Assembly (NCBI GenBank): GCA_030608765.1
Contig: JAUWDN010000048.1
Location: 1 to 7,187 of the forward strand
Length of the DNA: 7,187 nucleotides
Source of the DNA: Promethearchaeota archaeon
Lineage (GTDB): Archaea; Asgardarchaeota; Lokiarchaeia; Sigynarchaeales; SOKP01
Reading direction: 5' to 3'
Made by a program: the position numbers and the translations under genes. This document shows, piece by piece, positions 1 through 6,121 of the stretch (positions are counted from its first letter, which is position 1; every line of letters starts with the position of its first letter). The notes below the pieces were generated by a model that was not told the DNA's origin, made no database searches, and saw only the letters and a program-made list of their open reading frames with translations.

Positions 1-155
1 AGCAACCATAATCCTATTTTACTAGCCTCCTTTAACCCAAAATATTTCCAAATCGACGCCCATAATGAATTTAAGATGTCTCTCTGATCCAAAACATTCT
101 CTCTTTCTTTAATTACTTTGAATAATATATACCTATGTCTCTCTTTTTTAACTAT
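1..155 (-). CDS. rnp2: RNase P protein component 2 (Pop5/Rpp14), N-terminal part, non-canonical ATA start
   Basis: The minus strand from 155 is open to the window edge for 51 codons and begins (M)VKKERHRYILFKVIKE, the typical N-terminus of archaeal Pop5, a protein subunit of the RNase P ribonucleoprotein that removes the 5' leader from pre-tRNA. Pop5 supports the catalytic domain of the RNA. The C-terminal part lies outside the window. It directly follows rnp3, as in many archaea where the two belong to the proteasome/exosome/RNase P gene group. In this frame there is an upstream stop (TGA, 164-162) and then only TGC, GTA, ATA, GTT, so no ATG, GTG or TTG is available. The ATA at 155-153 sits exactly where Met is expected, shares its first A with the rnp3 TAA stop (TAATA), and lies 5 nt after a strong GAGGTGAT ribosome binding site. 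Family assignment is confident. The start is either a real AUA start or an error/mutation of ATG. Confidence 0.8.
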   Translation of the reverse strand, partial: MVKKERHRYILFKVIKERENVLDQRDILNSLWASIWKYFGLKEASKIGLWL

Positions 156-880
156 TACGCATCACCTCTGCTTATTAGTTTAACTCCTGGTTCAATGAAA
201 TTTTTATCTTGGCGCATTTGTGCTCGGTTGATTAGAGTTATCACATTTTCAGAAAAAGCTTTCTTAGCGTTCAATAAAGACATTCCTAATAATGTATGAG
301 AAATACTAACTAAAGCTCTTGGATGTCTTAATTTATAAGCATCCACAAAATTTCCACTAATTATGTAATTAGCATTTAGTTGCGTAGCTAATTGTAATGC
401 GCGGTATAAACTTCTAAGAAACCTAGATTGAATCGCTTTATTTTTTACCATAATTGGCCCTAAAGAAAATTCTATAAACGATTTATTCTGTTTTGTAAGC
501 GATATTACACCCGGAGTTATTGTCTTAATTATACGGTCATCCGAAAATGAAATTATATCTACTCGAGAATCTTTAGCGGCTTGGATTTGAACTTTTCTAT
601 CAGATGACTCAACAGAAGTAATACCTGAGAAGTTCTTGACTTGTTTAAGCCTTTTTTTTAAGTCATCTAGATTTTTTGGTCTAATGGTTGTACGACAGTA
701 TAGTTTAATAGCTGAAAATTTGCTGATTTTTTCCTTTAACTCTGGTGTTATATTCTTCACATCATTTTCGAACTCTAAAATTAAGTTTTTAATACCTAAA
801 TCTTTGCAAAAATTTAACTTCTGCTCGATATCTTCGAAATTCCTAAGATTTAGTCTTAATCTTGATTCAAAATATGACAT
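155..880 (-). CDS. rnp3: RNase P protein component 3 (Rpp30)
   Basis: 241 aa, the usual length for archaeal Rpp30, a TIM-barrel-like protein that pairs with Pop5 and binds the specificity/catalytic RNA of RNase P in tRNA 5' maturation. Visible family features are the N-terminal segment with an 'LGIKNLILEFEND' strand/helix (about 28-40), the VDIISFSDD strand (107-115), the IEFSLGPIM strand (136-144), the 'IISGNFVDAYKLRHPRALVS' stretch (173-192) followed by SHTLLGM (194-200), and a C-terminal 'FIEPGVKLI' (228-236). The ATG at 880 has an AGAGGT ribosome binding site 9 nt upstream (890-895). The gene is divergent from the DUF39 gene and is followed with a 1-nt overlap by rnp2, so the two are probably co-transcribed and translationally coupled. 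Nothing in the sequence suggests damage. Confidence 0.92.
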   Translation of the reverse strand: MSYFESRLRLNLRNFEDIEQKLNFCKDLGIKNLILEFENDVKNITPELKEKISKFSAIKLYCRTTIRPKNLDDLKKRLKQVKNFSGITSVESSDRKVQIQAAKDSRVDIISFSDDRIIKTITPGVISLTKQNKSFIEFSLGPIMVKNKAIQSRFLRSLYRALQLATQLNANYIISGNFVDAYKLRHPRALVSISHTLLGMSLLNAKKAFSENVITLINRAQMRQDKNFIEPGVKLISRGDA

Positions 881-889
881 AAGAAAATA

Positions 890-895
890 ACCTCT
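890..895 (-). promoter_or_regulatory. Ribosome binding site of rnp3
   Basis: AGAGGT on the minus strand, 9 nt before the ATG at 880. It matches the archaeal anti-Shine-Dalgarno and supports this start. It shows that this genome uses Shine-Dalgarno initiation for some genes beside apparently leaderless ones. Confidence 0.6.
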
Positions 896-942
896 GTTTA
901 CAGAATTGAATTTTTAAGTAGCGTTTTTGGTGTTTTTAGTAG

Positions 943-954
943 TTTTAAATAAAA
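943..954 (-). promoter_or_regulatory. Probable TATA box of the rnp3-rnp2 operon
   Basis: On the minus strand TTTATTTAAA follows an A/T-rich BRE-like stretch, with transcription expected to start near 920 and a leader of about 40 nt holding the ribosome binding site at 890-895. The spacer is very AT-rich, so a second TATA-like ACTTAAAAAT (about 909-918) cannot be ruled out. Confidence 0.4.
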
Positions 955-967
955 AAAATTTTATTAG

Positions 968-981
968 AATAAATATTTTAC
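968..981 (+). promoter_or_regulatory. Probable TATA box of the DUF39-ferredoxin gene
   Basis: AATAAATATTTTAC lies about 26 bp before position 1000, predicting a short leader of roughly 5 to 15 nt. No convincing Shine-Dalgarno precedes either the GTG at 1006 or the ATG at 1015. The spacer 881-1005 thus carries divergent promoters. Confidence 0.45.
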
Positions 982-1014
982 ATGTTATACTTTCTTATAA
1001 TATAAGTGGTTCTT

Positions 1015-2304
1015 ATGCCTAATAAACGAAAGCTTTCTGAAATAAGGAATAAAATTAGTAGCGGTACTGCAAATGTTATTACAGTTCAAGAATTCATCAC
1101 CCAAATAAAAGATGGAGAACACATCACATTTGAAGACGTAGATGTAATAACTACAGCCACAAAAGGTTTGATGAGTGGAATAATGGGAGTATTTTCTTTC
1201 AGATTGAGCCCTCCAAAAACATTACGGAAATTTACTGAGATTAGTATAAATGGCATCCCGGCATTTCCAGGTCCGTGCCCCAATGAGTATTTAGGAATTG
1301 CTGATCTAATAGTTTACGGAACAGCTCAAAGCCAGACAAGAGAGCAATACTGTGGAGGTTCTTTATTTAGAGAACTCGTTGAAGGAAAACCAGTAGAAAT
1401 TCTCGCTAAAAGTAGTGAAGGGGAAAAAGTCGAAAAAGAATTAACTTTAGAAGATATGCAGTATGCGAAACTAATGGGAACTCGACAAGCTATAAAGAAC
1501 TATAATGCAATGCTTAACTGTGAATCATATCCCGTAGATACCATATTTTCATGCCTTCCTTTTGAACCTAATAAGTCAGAGCTTACCTTTTCCGGCTGTG
1601 GTGCTCTAAATCCATTTCAAAATGATCCTGAATTTCAATCACTTGGCGTAGGTACCCCACTTTTAGTGAACGGCGCTATTGGTTATCTCATAGGACCAGG
1701 TACCCGTAATTATGTAGAAAAACCTAATATGATGACAATAGCTCCGATGATTCAAATGAGTCCGGAATATATGGGCGCATTTAAAACTTCTTACGGACTT
1801 GAGCCTATCTGTTCGATAGCGGTTCCAATTCCTATTCTCAGCGAACGCGTGTTCAATAATATTGTTAAATCTGACAAGGAGGTAATATTAAAGATACTAA
1901 GCTTGGTCGGACGAGAAAAAGTGGGAGAAATAACTTACGGTGACGTCTGGGAAAATAACTTTGTAATGAAATTTAACCCTGACGTATGCAAAAAAGGTTA
2001 TGTATGCAAAGCCATTGATAAATGCCCTACAGACGCTTTTATTATAAAGGATGGACTTATCGTAGCAATTGATAGATCTCGATGTTTTAATTGTGGCACT
2101 TGCGCACGATTGTGCCCTGAAGCCTTTAAATTAGACCTCAAATCGATCCCGTTCGAAGAAAGCGAAATCCCCATAGTTTTAAGGCAATCAGATAGAGCTG
2201 GGGCAATCATGCTAGCTGAGCAATTAAAACTTATGATCCTTAACGAAGAATTTCAGTTAGAAAAACCAACTGGAAAACTCGACTTTGCTGAAAGTATTAA
2301 ATAA
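1015..2304 (+). CDS. DUF39/COG1900 protein with C-terminal ferredoxin domain (methanogenesis marker 16-like; putative aldehyde sulfurtransferase)
   Basis: 429 aa from the ATG at 1015; an in-frame GTG at 1006 would add three residues. Residues 1-310 look like the DUF39 (COG1900) domain, with FPGPCPNEYLGIADLIVYGTA-like and YCGGSLFRELVEGK motifs and glycine-rich LVNGAIGYLIGPGT (about 217-230). The C-terminal 100 residues are a ferredoxin module: C325-x5-C331-x5-C337-P, then C357-x2-C360-x2-C363-x3-C367-P. DUF39 relatives in methanogens (MA1821/MJ0100 type, which carry CBS domains and work with a separate ferredoxin) make homocysteine from aspartate semialdehyde and sulfide. The DUF39-ferredoxin fusion without CBS is the architecture of 'methanogenesis marker 16', proposed but not proven to act in coenzyme M synthesis. 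Candidate sulfur-carrying cysteines are C88 and C113 (family knowledge, position inferred). Cytoplasmic, with no signal or membrane segment. The first ferredoxin motif lacks one classical cysteine. The substrate cannot be read from sequence. Confidence 0.85.
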   Translation: MPNKRKLSEIRNKISSGTANVITVQEFITQIKDGEHITFEDVDVITTATKGLMSGIMGVFSFRLSPPKTLRKFTEISINGIPAFPGPCPNEYLGIADLIVYGTAQSQTREQYCGGSLFRELVEGKPVEILAKSSEGEKVEKELTLEDMQYAKLMGTRQAIKNYNAMLNCESYPVDTIFSCLPFEPNKSELTFSGCGALNPFQNDPEFQSLGVGTPLLVNGAIGYLIGPGTRNYVEKPNMMTIAPMIQMSPEYMGAFKTSYGLEPICSIAVPIPILSERVFNNIVKSDKEVILKILSLVGREKVGEITYGDVWENNFVMKFNPDVCKKGYVCKAIDKCPTDAFIIKDGLIVAIDRSRCFNCGTCARLCPEAFKLDLKSIPFEESEIPIVLRQSDRAGAIMLAEQLKLMILNEEFQLEKPTGKLDFAESIK

Positions 2305-2326
2305 TTCCTTGTAAAAATCAGCGTTC

Positions 2327-2340
2327 TCTTATTTTTTTTC
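2327..2340 (+). terminator. T-rich terminator after the DUF39-ferredoxin gene
   Basis: An uninterrupted run of eight T within CTCTTATTTTTTTTC, 23 to 36 nt after the stop at 2304 and without an obvious hairpin. This is the usual form of archaeal intrinsic termination. It suggests that the next gene is transcribed mainly from its own promoter. Confidence 0.5.
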
Positions 2341-2345
2341 AACTT

Positions 2346-2361
2346 AAAAAAGTTTATTTTT
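2346..2361 (+). promoter_or_regulatory. BRE/TATA promoter of the TPP enzyme gene, leaderless
   Basis: AAAAAAGTTTATTTTT: an A-run (BRE-like) followed by a TATA box centred about 26 bp before the ATG at 2382. This spacing puts the transcript start on or next to the start codon. No Shine-Dalgarno is present, so the mRNA is probably leaderless. Confidence 0.55.
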
Positions 2362-2381
2362 CATTTACAATACTTCAATTT

Positions 2382-4124
2382 ATGTCTAAACAAAATGTTA
2401 GTCCTTTAGATGGCGGTGACCTTGTTGTTAAAAGCCTTCTTAAGGAGGGAATTACTAAGATTTTCGGTCTAGTTGGCGGAGAATTATTACGGATTTACGA
2501 CGCTATAGAACGATATGGTCGAGAAGAAGGTATTGATACTGTTATGGTTCGCCACGAACAAGCGGCAGGACACATGGCAGATGCTTGGGCAAGGGCTACA
2601 GGAGAAATAGGGGTTTGCTTAGGAACCGCGGGTCCAGGCGTCACACATATGGTTCCGGCAGTGGCTACGGCTTGGGCTGATTCTATTCCACTTCTCGTTA
2701 TAGGAGCACAGATCGCTAGAATGTTTGATGACACTGGAATCCTCCAAGGAGGATTAGACCAAATGAAGTTAATGGAACCTATTACAAAATTACAAATATC
2801 TGTAGAAGAACCCTATGAAATACCAAAGGCAATACAAAGAGCTATTAAAGTTGCAATGTCAGGCAGGAGAGGTCCCGTTTTTCTAGAATTTAGAGAGACT
2901 GCGCTTGTGCGAAAAGCTTCTGAAGAAGATCTAAAAAATATACTTAATCCTGAGCAATATAGGCCTATAGATCGACCAATTGGCAATCCAAACGCGATTA
3001 AGAAAGCAATAGAAATCTTAAAATCTGCGAAGAATCCATTAATTGTTGCAGGTGGGGGAATTCACGCATCAGATGCGTCTAATGAGTTGGTAAAATTATC
3101 TACAACTTATAAAATCCCTTGTGGTACAACCATAAACGGTGTTGGGGCTATAGATATTCGCAGTGAAACGTATGTCGGTTCCTACTTAGTCGCTAACACC
3201 TATCGAAAAGCCGTATCTGAAGCGGATGTGGTTATGTCTTTCGGTGCTAAATGGGATTATACGATACTCTATGGAGCTCCTCCTATTTGGAACCCAAATG
3301 CTAAAATAATCCAAAACGACATCGACCCAGAAATGATTGGAAGGAACCGTAAAGTTAGTGTGGCAATTATCGGCGATGCGAAAGCCGTACTTCACCAGTT
3401 ACTCGCTGAGATGGAAAAATCGCTCCCAAAAGAGAAGATCACTGAATGGACGGAATGGAATACTTATCTTGCCGATATTAGAAAAAACGATGCTTTAGCG
3501 ATTCAAAAATTATTAAAATACGAAAAATTACCTATGAAACCAGAAAGACTTGCTTATGAAGTGCTGGATTCAATAAAACACGATTCTCAATTGGTCATTG
3601 ATGGTGGTGATATCGCAGTTTTTACTTTTGGATTAATCAGTAATTTTCCTCGCGACCCAAGAACACTATATTTTCCGTTAACTATGGGACATCTAGGTAC
3701 GGGTATCCCTCACGCTATAGGGGCACAAATTGCGAACCCAGATAAACAAGTTGTTGTTATCAACGGAGATGGCAGCTTTATGTTCAATGTTCAAGAGCTA
3801 GATACTGCCGTTAGGTTAAATTTACCAATCATAATTATCGTTGCCAATAACTGTGCTTGGGGCATGATTAAAAGCAAGCAAAAGGGAGAATTCAAGAAAA
3901 GATATTGCGATGTAGATTTACCACCAACTAATTACGCTGAAATTGCAAAAGGTTTTGGATGTTATGGCGAGAAAATTGAAAAACCGGAAGACATCAAACC
4001 TGCTATACAAAGAGCAATAGAGTCTAAAAAACCAGCAGTAATTGATGTAGATATCGCTTTTGAAACTCCTATAGCTATGAAGGTAATCGGAAATCTAAAG
4101 AAAAATCGTGGATTATATGGTTAA
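2382..4124 (+). CDS. Thiamine-diphosphate-dependent lyase/synthase (2-hydroxyacyl-CoA lyase / acetolactate synthase-like)
   Basis: 580 aa, full length for the acetolactate synthase superfamily (COG0028). Three domains are visible. The N-terminal pyrimidine-binding domain (about 8-172) has the catalytic glutamate E59 in VRHEQAAGHMADAWARATG and GTAGPGVTH (81-89). The central Rossmann-like domain (about 195-340) has VAGGGIHAS and NDIDPEMIGRNRKVSVAIIGDAK split over 312-334. The C-terminal diphosphate domain has GDGS (462-465), then NN (489-490), the GDG-x24-NN metal/TPP motif. NNCAWGMIKSKQ and the ending 'GYGEKIEKPEDIKPAIQRAI' style resemble the hydroxyacyl-CoA lyase/benzaldehyde lyase branch more than biosynthetic acetolactate synthase, and no small regulatory subunit gene (ilvN) follows. 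It is not the split, short sulfopyruvate decarboxylase ComDE, since it has the extra middle domain. Likely reaction: cleavage, decarboxylation or ligation at a 2-oxo or 2-hydroxy acid, giving or using an aldehyde. The exact substrate is unknown. Confidence 0.85.
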   Translation: MSKQNVSPLDGGDLVVKSLLKEGITKIFGLVGGELLRIYDAIERYGREEGIDTVMVRHEQAAGHMADAWARATGEIGVCLGTAGPGVTHMVPAVATAWADSIPLLVIGAQIARMFDDTGILQGGLDQMKLMEPITKLQISVEEPYEIPKAIQRAIKVAMSGRRGPVFLEFRETALVRKASEEDLKNILNPEQYRPIDRPIGNPNAIKKAIEILKSAKNPLIVAGGGIHASDASNELVKLSTTYKIPCGTTINGVGAIDIRSETYVGSYLVANTYRKAVSEADVVMSFGAKWDYTILYGAPPIWNPNAKIIQNDIDPEMIGRNRKVSVAIIGDAKAVLHQLLAEMEKSLPKEKITEWTEWNTYLADIRKNDALAIQKLLKYEKLPMKPERLAYEVLDSIKHDSQLVIDGGDIAVFTFGLISNFPRDPRTLYFPLTMGHLGTGIPHAIGAQIANPDKQVVVINGDGSFMFNVQELDTAVRLNLPIIIIVANNCAWGMIKSKQKGEFKKRYCDVDLPPTNYAEIAKGFGCYGEKIEKPEDIKPAIQRAIESKKPAVIDVDIAFETPIAMKVIGNLKKNRGLYG

Positions 4125-4148
4125 TTATCTAATAAAATTCTATTAATT

Positions 4149-4166
4149 CTACTTTTTTTAATTTTT
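4149..4166 (+). terminator. T-rich terminator after the TPP enzyme gene
   Basis: ACTTTTTTTAATTTTTAA starts 25 nt after the stop at 4124: two T-runs without a clear stem, typical of archaeal termination. The remaining spacer to 4252 is AT-rich and holds the promoter of the next gene. Confidence 0.45.
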
Positions 4167-4213
4167 AAATAAATATTTAATTCAATGCTGAATACACCTA
4201 ATCTGAAAAGCTC

Positions 4214-4224
4214 TTATAATTAAA
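4214..4224 (+). promoter_or_regulatory. Possible TATA box of the short-chain dehydrogenase gene
   Basis: CTTATAATTAA lies about 26 bp before position 4245, just upstream of the GGT-containing ribosome binding site (AAAAGGTAA, 4238-4246) and the proposed CTG start at 4253. The region is so AT-rich that the box is only a candidate. Confidence 0.3.
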
Positions 4225-4252
4225 AATTAATAATTCTAAAAGGTAATTTAAA

Positions 4253-5059
4253 CTGGTAGATAATAAATTTTTAAGCGGAAAAGTAACCCTAATTACAGGC
4301 GCAGGTAGTGGGTTTGGGAGAGAAATGGCTATAGTATTTGCTGAAAAGGGGTCCTCTCTTGTCTTGAATGATATAAATATGGCTGGTCTTGAAGAAACGC
4401 GTGATTTAGTTCTAAAAGACTTTCCTTCTACACCAATCCTCCTCGCCCAAGCTGATATTTCGAAGCTCGAAGAAGTTGAAAGAATGAAAAAACAGGTGTT
4501 TGAAAGATTTGATAATGTGTTTGTGCTGATAAATAACGCAGGAATTGATGGAGGTGCCTATAAATCACTTTCTGCTTCAGAAGAAACCTACGACAAAGTT
4601 ATGGGAGTCAATGCTAAAGGAACATGGAATGTAACTAAAACCTTCTTCAGAAAAATGAAAAGCCAACGCCATTTTCAACCAATCCGTGCTAAAATCATTA
4701 ATATTGCCAGCTGTGCTGGAACTGCTAATGGAATCAATCCAATGTTAGGTATATATAGTGCTAGTAAAGCCACAATTATAGCCTTCACAAAACTTTGGGC
4801 TCTTGAACTAGGTCCTGTCGATATTACCGTTAATGCAATATCTCCTGGTGTTTTTCTTACACCTATATACGATAATGATCCCACTAAAATACGACAATTC
4901 TTAGAAACGAGAGGAGTTAAACTTCCTTTGGATAGAATTGGAGAATCCAAATGGGTAGCAGATATAGCACTATTTTTAGCTTCTTCAGCGGCCGATTACA
5001 TCTTAGGACAGAACTTTATAGTAGATGGAGGCTTAACTCTGTCGGTCAACAAACTATAG
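4253..5059 (+). CDS. NAD(P)-dependent short-chain dehydrogenase/reductase (SDR), probable CTG start
   Basis: 268 aa from CTG 4253. The classical SDR set is complete: TGAGSGFG cofactor motif (15-22), D40 at the end of strand 2 (favours NAD(H)), INNAG (93-97), N120, catalytic S153, Y168-x3-K172, SPG near 197-199 and a C-terminal 'FIVDGGLTLS'. The first ATG in frame (4325) lies after the TGxxxGxG motif and would delete strand 1 and the cofactor loop. The frame is closed upstream by TAA at 4244-4246, and between it and 4325 there is no ATG, GTG or TTG. CTG at 4253 gives (M)VDNKFLSGKVTLITG, a normal SDR N-terminus, and lies 8 nt after a weak GGT site. Substrate cannot be told. It follows the TPP enzyme by 128 bp in the same direction and may act on its carbonyl or hydroxy product. 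Cytoplasmic. Confidence 0.85.
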   Translation: MVDNKFLSGKVTLITGAGSGFGREMAIVFAEKGSSLVLNDINMAGLEETRDLVLKDFPSTPILLAQADISKLEEVERMKKQVFERFDNVFVLINNAGIDGGAYKSLSASEETYDKVMGVNAKGTWNVTKTFFRKMKSQRHFQPIRAKIINIASCAGTANGINPMLGIYSASKATIIAFTKLWALELGPVDITVNAISPGVFLTPIYDNDPTKIRQFLETRGVKLPLDRIGESKWVADIALFLASSAADYILGQNFIVDGGLTLSVNKL

Positions 5060-5071
5060 GACTAATATTAA

Positions 5072-5129
5072 TTTTGAATCATCATTTTTTACAACATCTA
5101 TAATTATTCTTTCATTTTTTGGTAAGAGA
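5072..5129 (-). pseudogene. Fragment of a DUF885-like gene (58-bp copy of 7062-7119)
   Basis: On the minus strand this piece reads LLPKNERIIIDVVKNDDSK, matching LLPDNERIIIDVVKNDGSK in the partial gene at the right edge. At DNA level 54 of 58 bases agree with 7062-7119 (I counted four mismatches), and a weaker match may extend to about 5140. It begins just after the methyltransferase stop codon (5145-5147) and runs into unrelated sequence, meeting a stop six codons after the shared part. It has no start and no catalytic motif, so it is a remnant and not a gene. It lies between the convergent ends of the SDR and methyltransferase genes. Confidence 0.75.
5072..5129. repeat. Direct repeat, left copy
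   Basis: Left copy of a direct repeat with 7062-7119, offset 1990 bp, 54 of 58 bases identical, same orientation. The copies bracket the methyltransferase, both hairpin elements and the 3' part of the DUF885-like gene. See the remnant entry for the coding content. Confidence 0.8.
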
Positions 5130-5144
5130 CTTAATATAATTGAT

Positions 5145-5849
5145 TTATTTAACTATATTACAACTTCCTTTACTATTAGAAAGCCTGATCAAAGACCAAA
5201 CATTGCCAGAAATCTCGTTTTCTTCCAATATTTCCAATTCTAAGCCATATTTTGCACACATTTTCGAGAGGAAATTAACTGAAAAATGGAGCCACTTAAA
5301 GGATTTCCCCTTTTTACCGTTCCATAACGGTGTAAGCAACACAACCCAAGTATCTACTGTTCGAGTTCTAACAATTTCACATATTATTTGCCCATCTTCC
5401 TTAAGTAATCTTACTAGTACCTTAATTAATCTTTTTGTTTTAGAAACCGTACCTGCTAAGCCGATATTGTTTTCAAATAAAGTAATCGTATCGTATTTTT
5501 TACGGGGTTTGTACTTAAAAATATCACAAGTTAAACAGTTATTTATACCGTTTTCTTTGGCAACTTTTATCGCGTCCTCCGAAATGTCAATAGCATCTAC
5601 TTCTCCCTGTTCCATTAAGGCCGGAACATGATAACCTGTGGCACAACCAACATCTAATATACTTCCACGAGAAAGGTTTATAGCTTTTTTTTCTAAATTT
5701 GATAAATCCTCATAGCTCCGGAAGTATCGTGATATTTCGACTGGGAATTTTTTCTTCTTGTTTTCGATAAAATACAAAGTGGAAGATTTATCGCCTTTCT
5801 CCCAATAATCATATAAAACTCTACCAAATAAATCCATTTTTTGACTCAT
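5145..5849 (-). CDS. Class I SAM-dependent methyltransferase
   Basis: 234 aa. The Rossmann-type methyltransferase fold is shown by motif I ILDVGCATG (64-72), an acidic post-I region VDAIDIS (84-90; D86/D88 for ribose binding), CDIF (108-111), motif II YDTITLFENNIGLAG (119-133) and LLKEDGQIICEI (148-159). The FENNIGLAG stretch recalls a group of uncharacterised small methyltransferases with 'GNNLGLAG', in which the acceptor is not known to me. The first 50 residues are a lysine- and tyrosine-rich helical lid. ATG 5849 is preceded by an excellent TATA box at 5883-5892 and has no Shine-Dalgarno. A second ATG at 5837 (M5) is a possible alternative. It is transcribed away from the hairpin elements and, at its 3' end, runs into a remnant of the DUF885-like gene. 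Acceptor unknown; cytoplasmic. Confidence 0.85.
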   Translation of the reverse strand: MSQKMDLFGRVLYDYWEKGDKSSTLYFIENKKKKFPVEISRYFRSYEDLSNLEKKAINLSRGSILDVGCATGYHVPALMEQGEVDAIDISEDAIKVAKENGINNCLTCDIFKYKPRKKYDTITLFENNIGLAGTVSKTKRLIKVLVRLLKEDGQIICEIVRTRTVDTWVVLLTPLWNGKKGKSFKWLHFSVNFLSKMCAKYGLELEILEENEISGNVWSLIRLSNSKGSCNIVK

Positions 5850-5882
5850 TTTTCTTGCACGCTTTTTTTAGGGATTCTTATC

Positions 5883-5892
5883 TTATATAAAT
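5883..5892 (-). promoter_or_regulatory. TATA box of the methyltransferase gene
   Basis: The minus strand reads ATTTATATAA, close to the archaeal consensus. Transcription would start near 5861, giving a leader of about 12 nt before the ATG at 5849. It is the clearest promoter in the window and shows that the gene is not simply read through from element A. Confidence 0.65.
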
Positions 5893-5909
5893 TTGATGAA
5901 ACAGGAAAT

Positions 5910-6047
5910 AAAAAGAAAGGAAAATAGGTGATGTTCTTATGAAAGTCACAAATTCAGTACTTTTATAAAAAACATCAAATTAGGGTATTGTTTCTGCAGC
6001 ATGAAACATATTTTCTCACTCGTTTCATTAATTCAAATATATTTTAC
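5910..6047 (-). ncRNA. Hairpin element A, putative small RNA or microgene
   Basis: Read on the minus strand: TATA-like AAAATATATTTG (6036-6047), expected start near 6015, a conserved block CAGAAACAATACCCTAATTTG split over 5977-5997, then a hairpin (5930-5946 pairing with 5959-5976: 6 bp, a bulge, 10 bp with one G-U, 12-nt loop), then a T-rich tail (TTTTCCTTTCTTTTT) at 5911-5925. This is the layout of a ~100-nt transcript with its own terminator. Element B, about 213 bp away, has the same order and about 70% identity over the conserved part, with one base pair changed on both sides of the stem. A 9-codon ORF (6009-5980, MFHAAETIP) lies in the 5' half. Function unknown. It could also be only a terminator or a degenerate repeat. 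Confidence 0.4.
5930..5976 (-). terminator. Hairpin plus T-rich tail, element A
   Basis: Imperfect stem of 16 pairs (GATGTT/AACATC and TTATGAAAGT/ACTTTTATAA) with a 12-nt loop. On the minus strand it is followed by the T/C-rich tract at 5911-5925. It resembles an intrinsic terminator in form. Confidence 0.5.
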
Positions 6048-6121
6048 TACTTTTGTTCTTTTATGGCTTTTGATTCATATCACTTTTTGAACTAAAATAT
6101 AAAAACTAAGATAATTCCAAT

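Noticed and set aside
2382..4124. Sulfoacetaldehyde acetyltransferase (Xsc) or sulfopyruvate decarboxylase (ComDE)
   Set aside because: The GDGSFMFNVQELDT and NNCAWGM regions differ from what I recall of Xsc, and ComDE lacks the central domain present here. A link to sulfonate chemistry rests only on context.
5140..5631. Plus-strand ORF of 163 codons opposite the methyltransferase
   Set aside because: It is antisense to a gene with clear methyltransferase motifs and its own TATA box, and its translation shows no recognisable domain.
5930..5976. C/D-box small RNA in element A (TTGATGT and CTGA on the minus strand)
   Set aside because: The box-like words are not kept in element B and there is no second C'/D' pair, so they look accidental.
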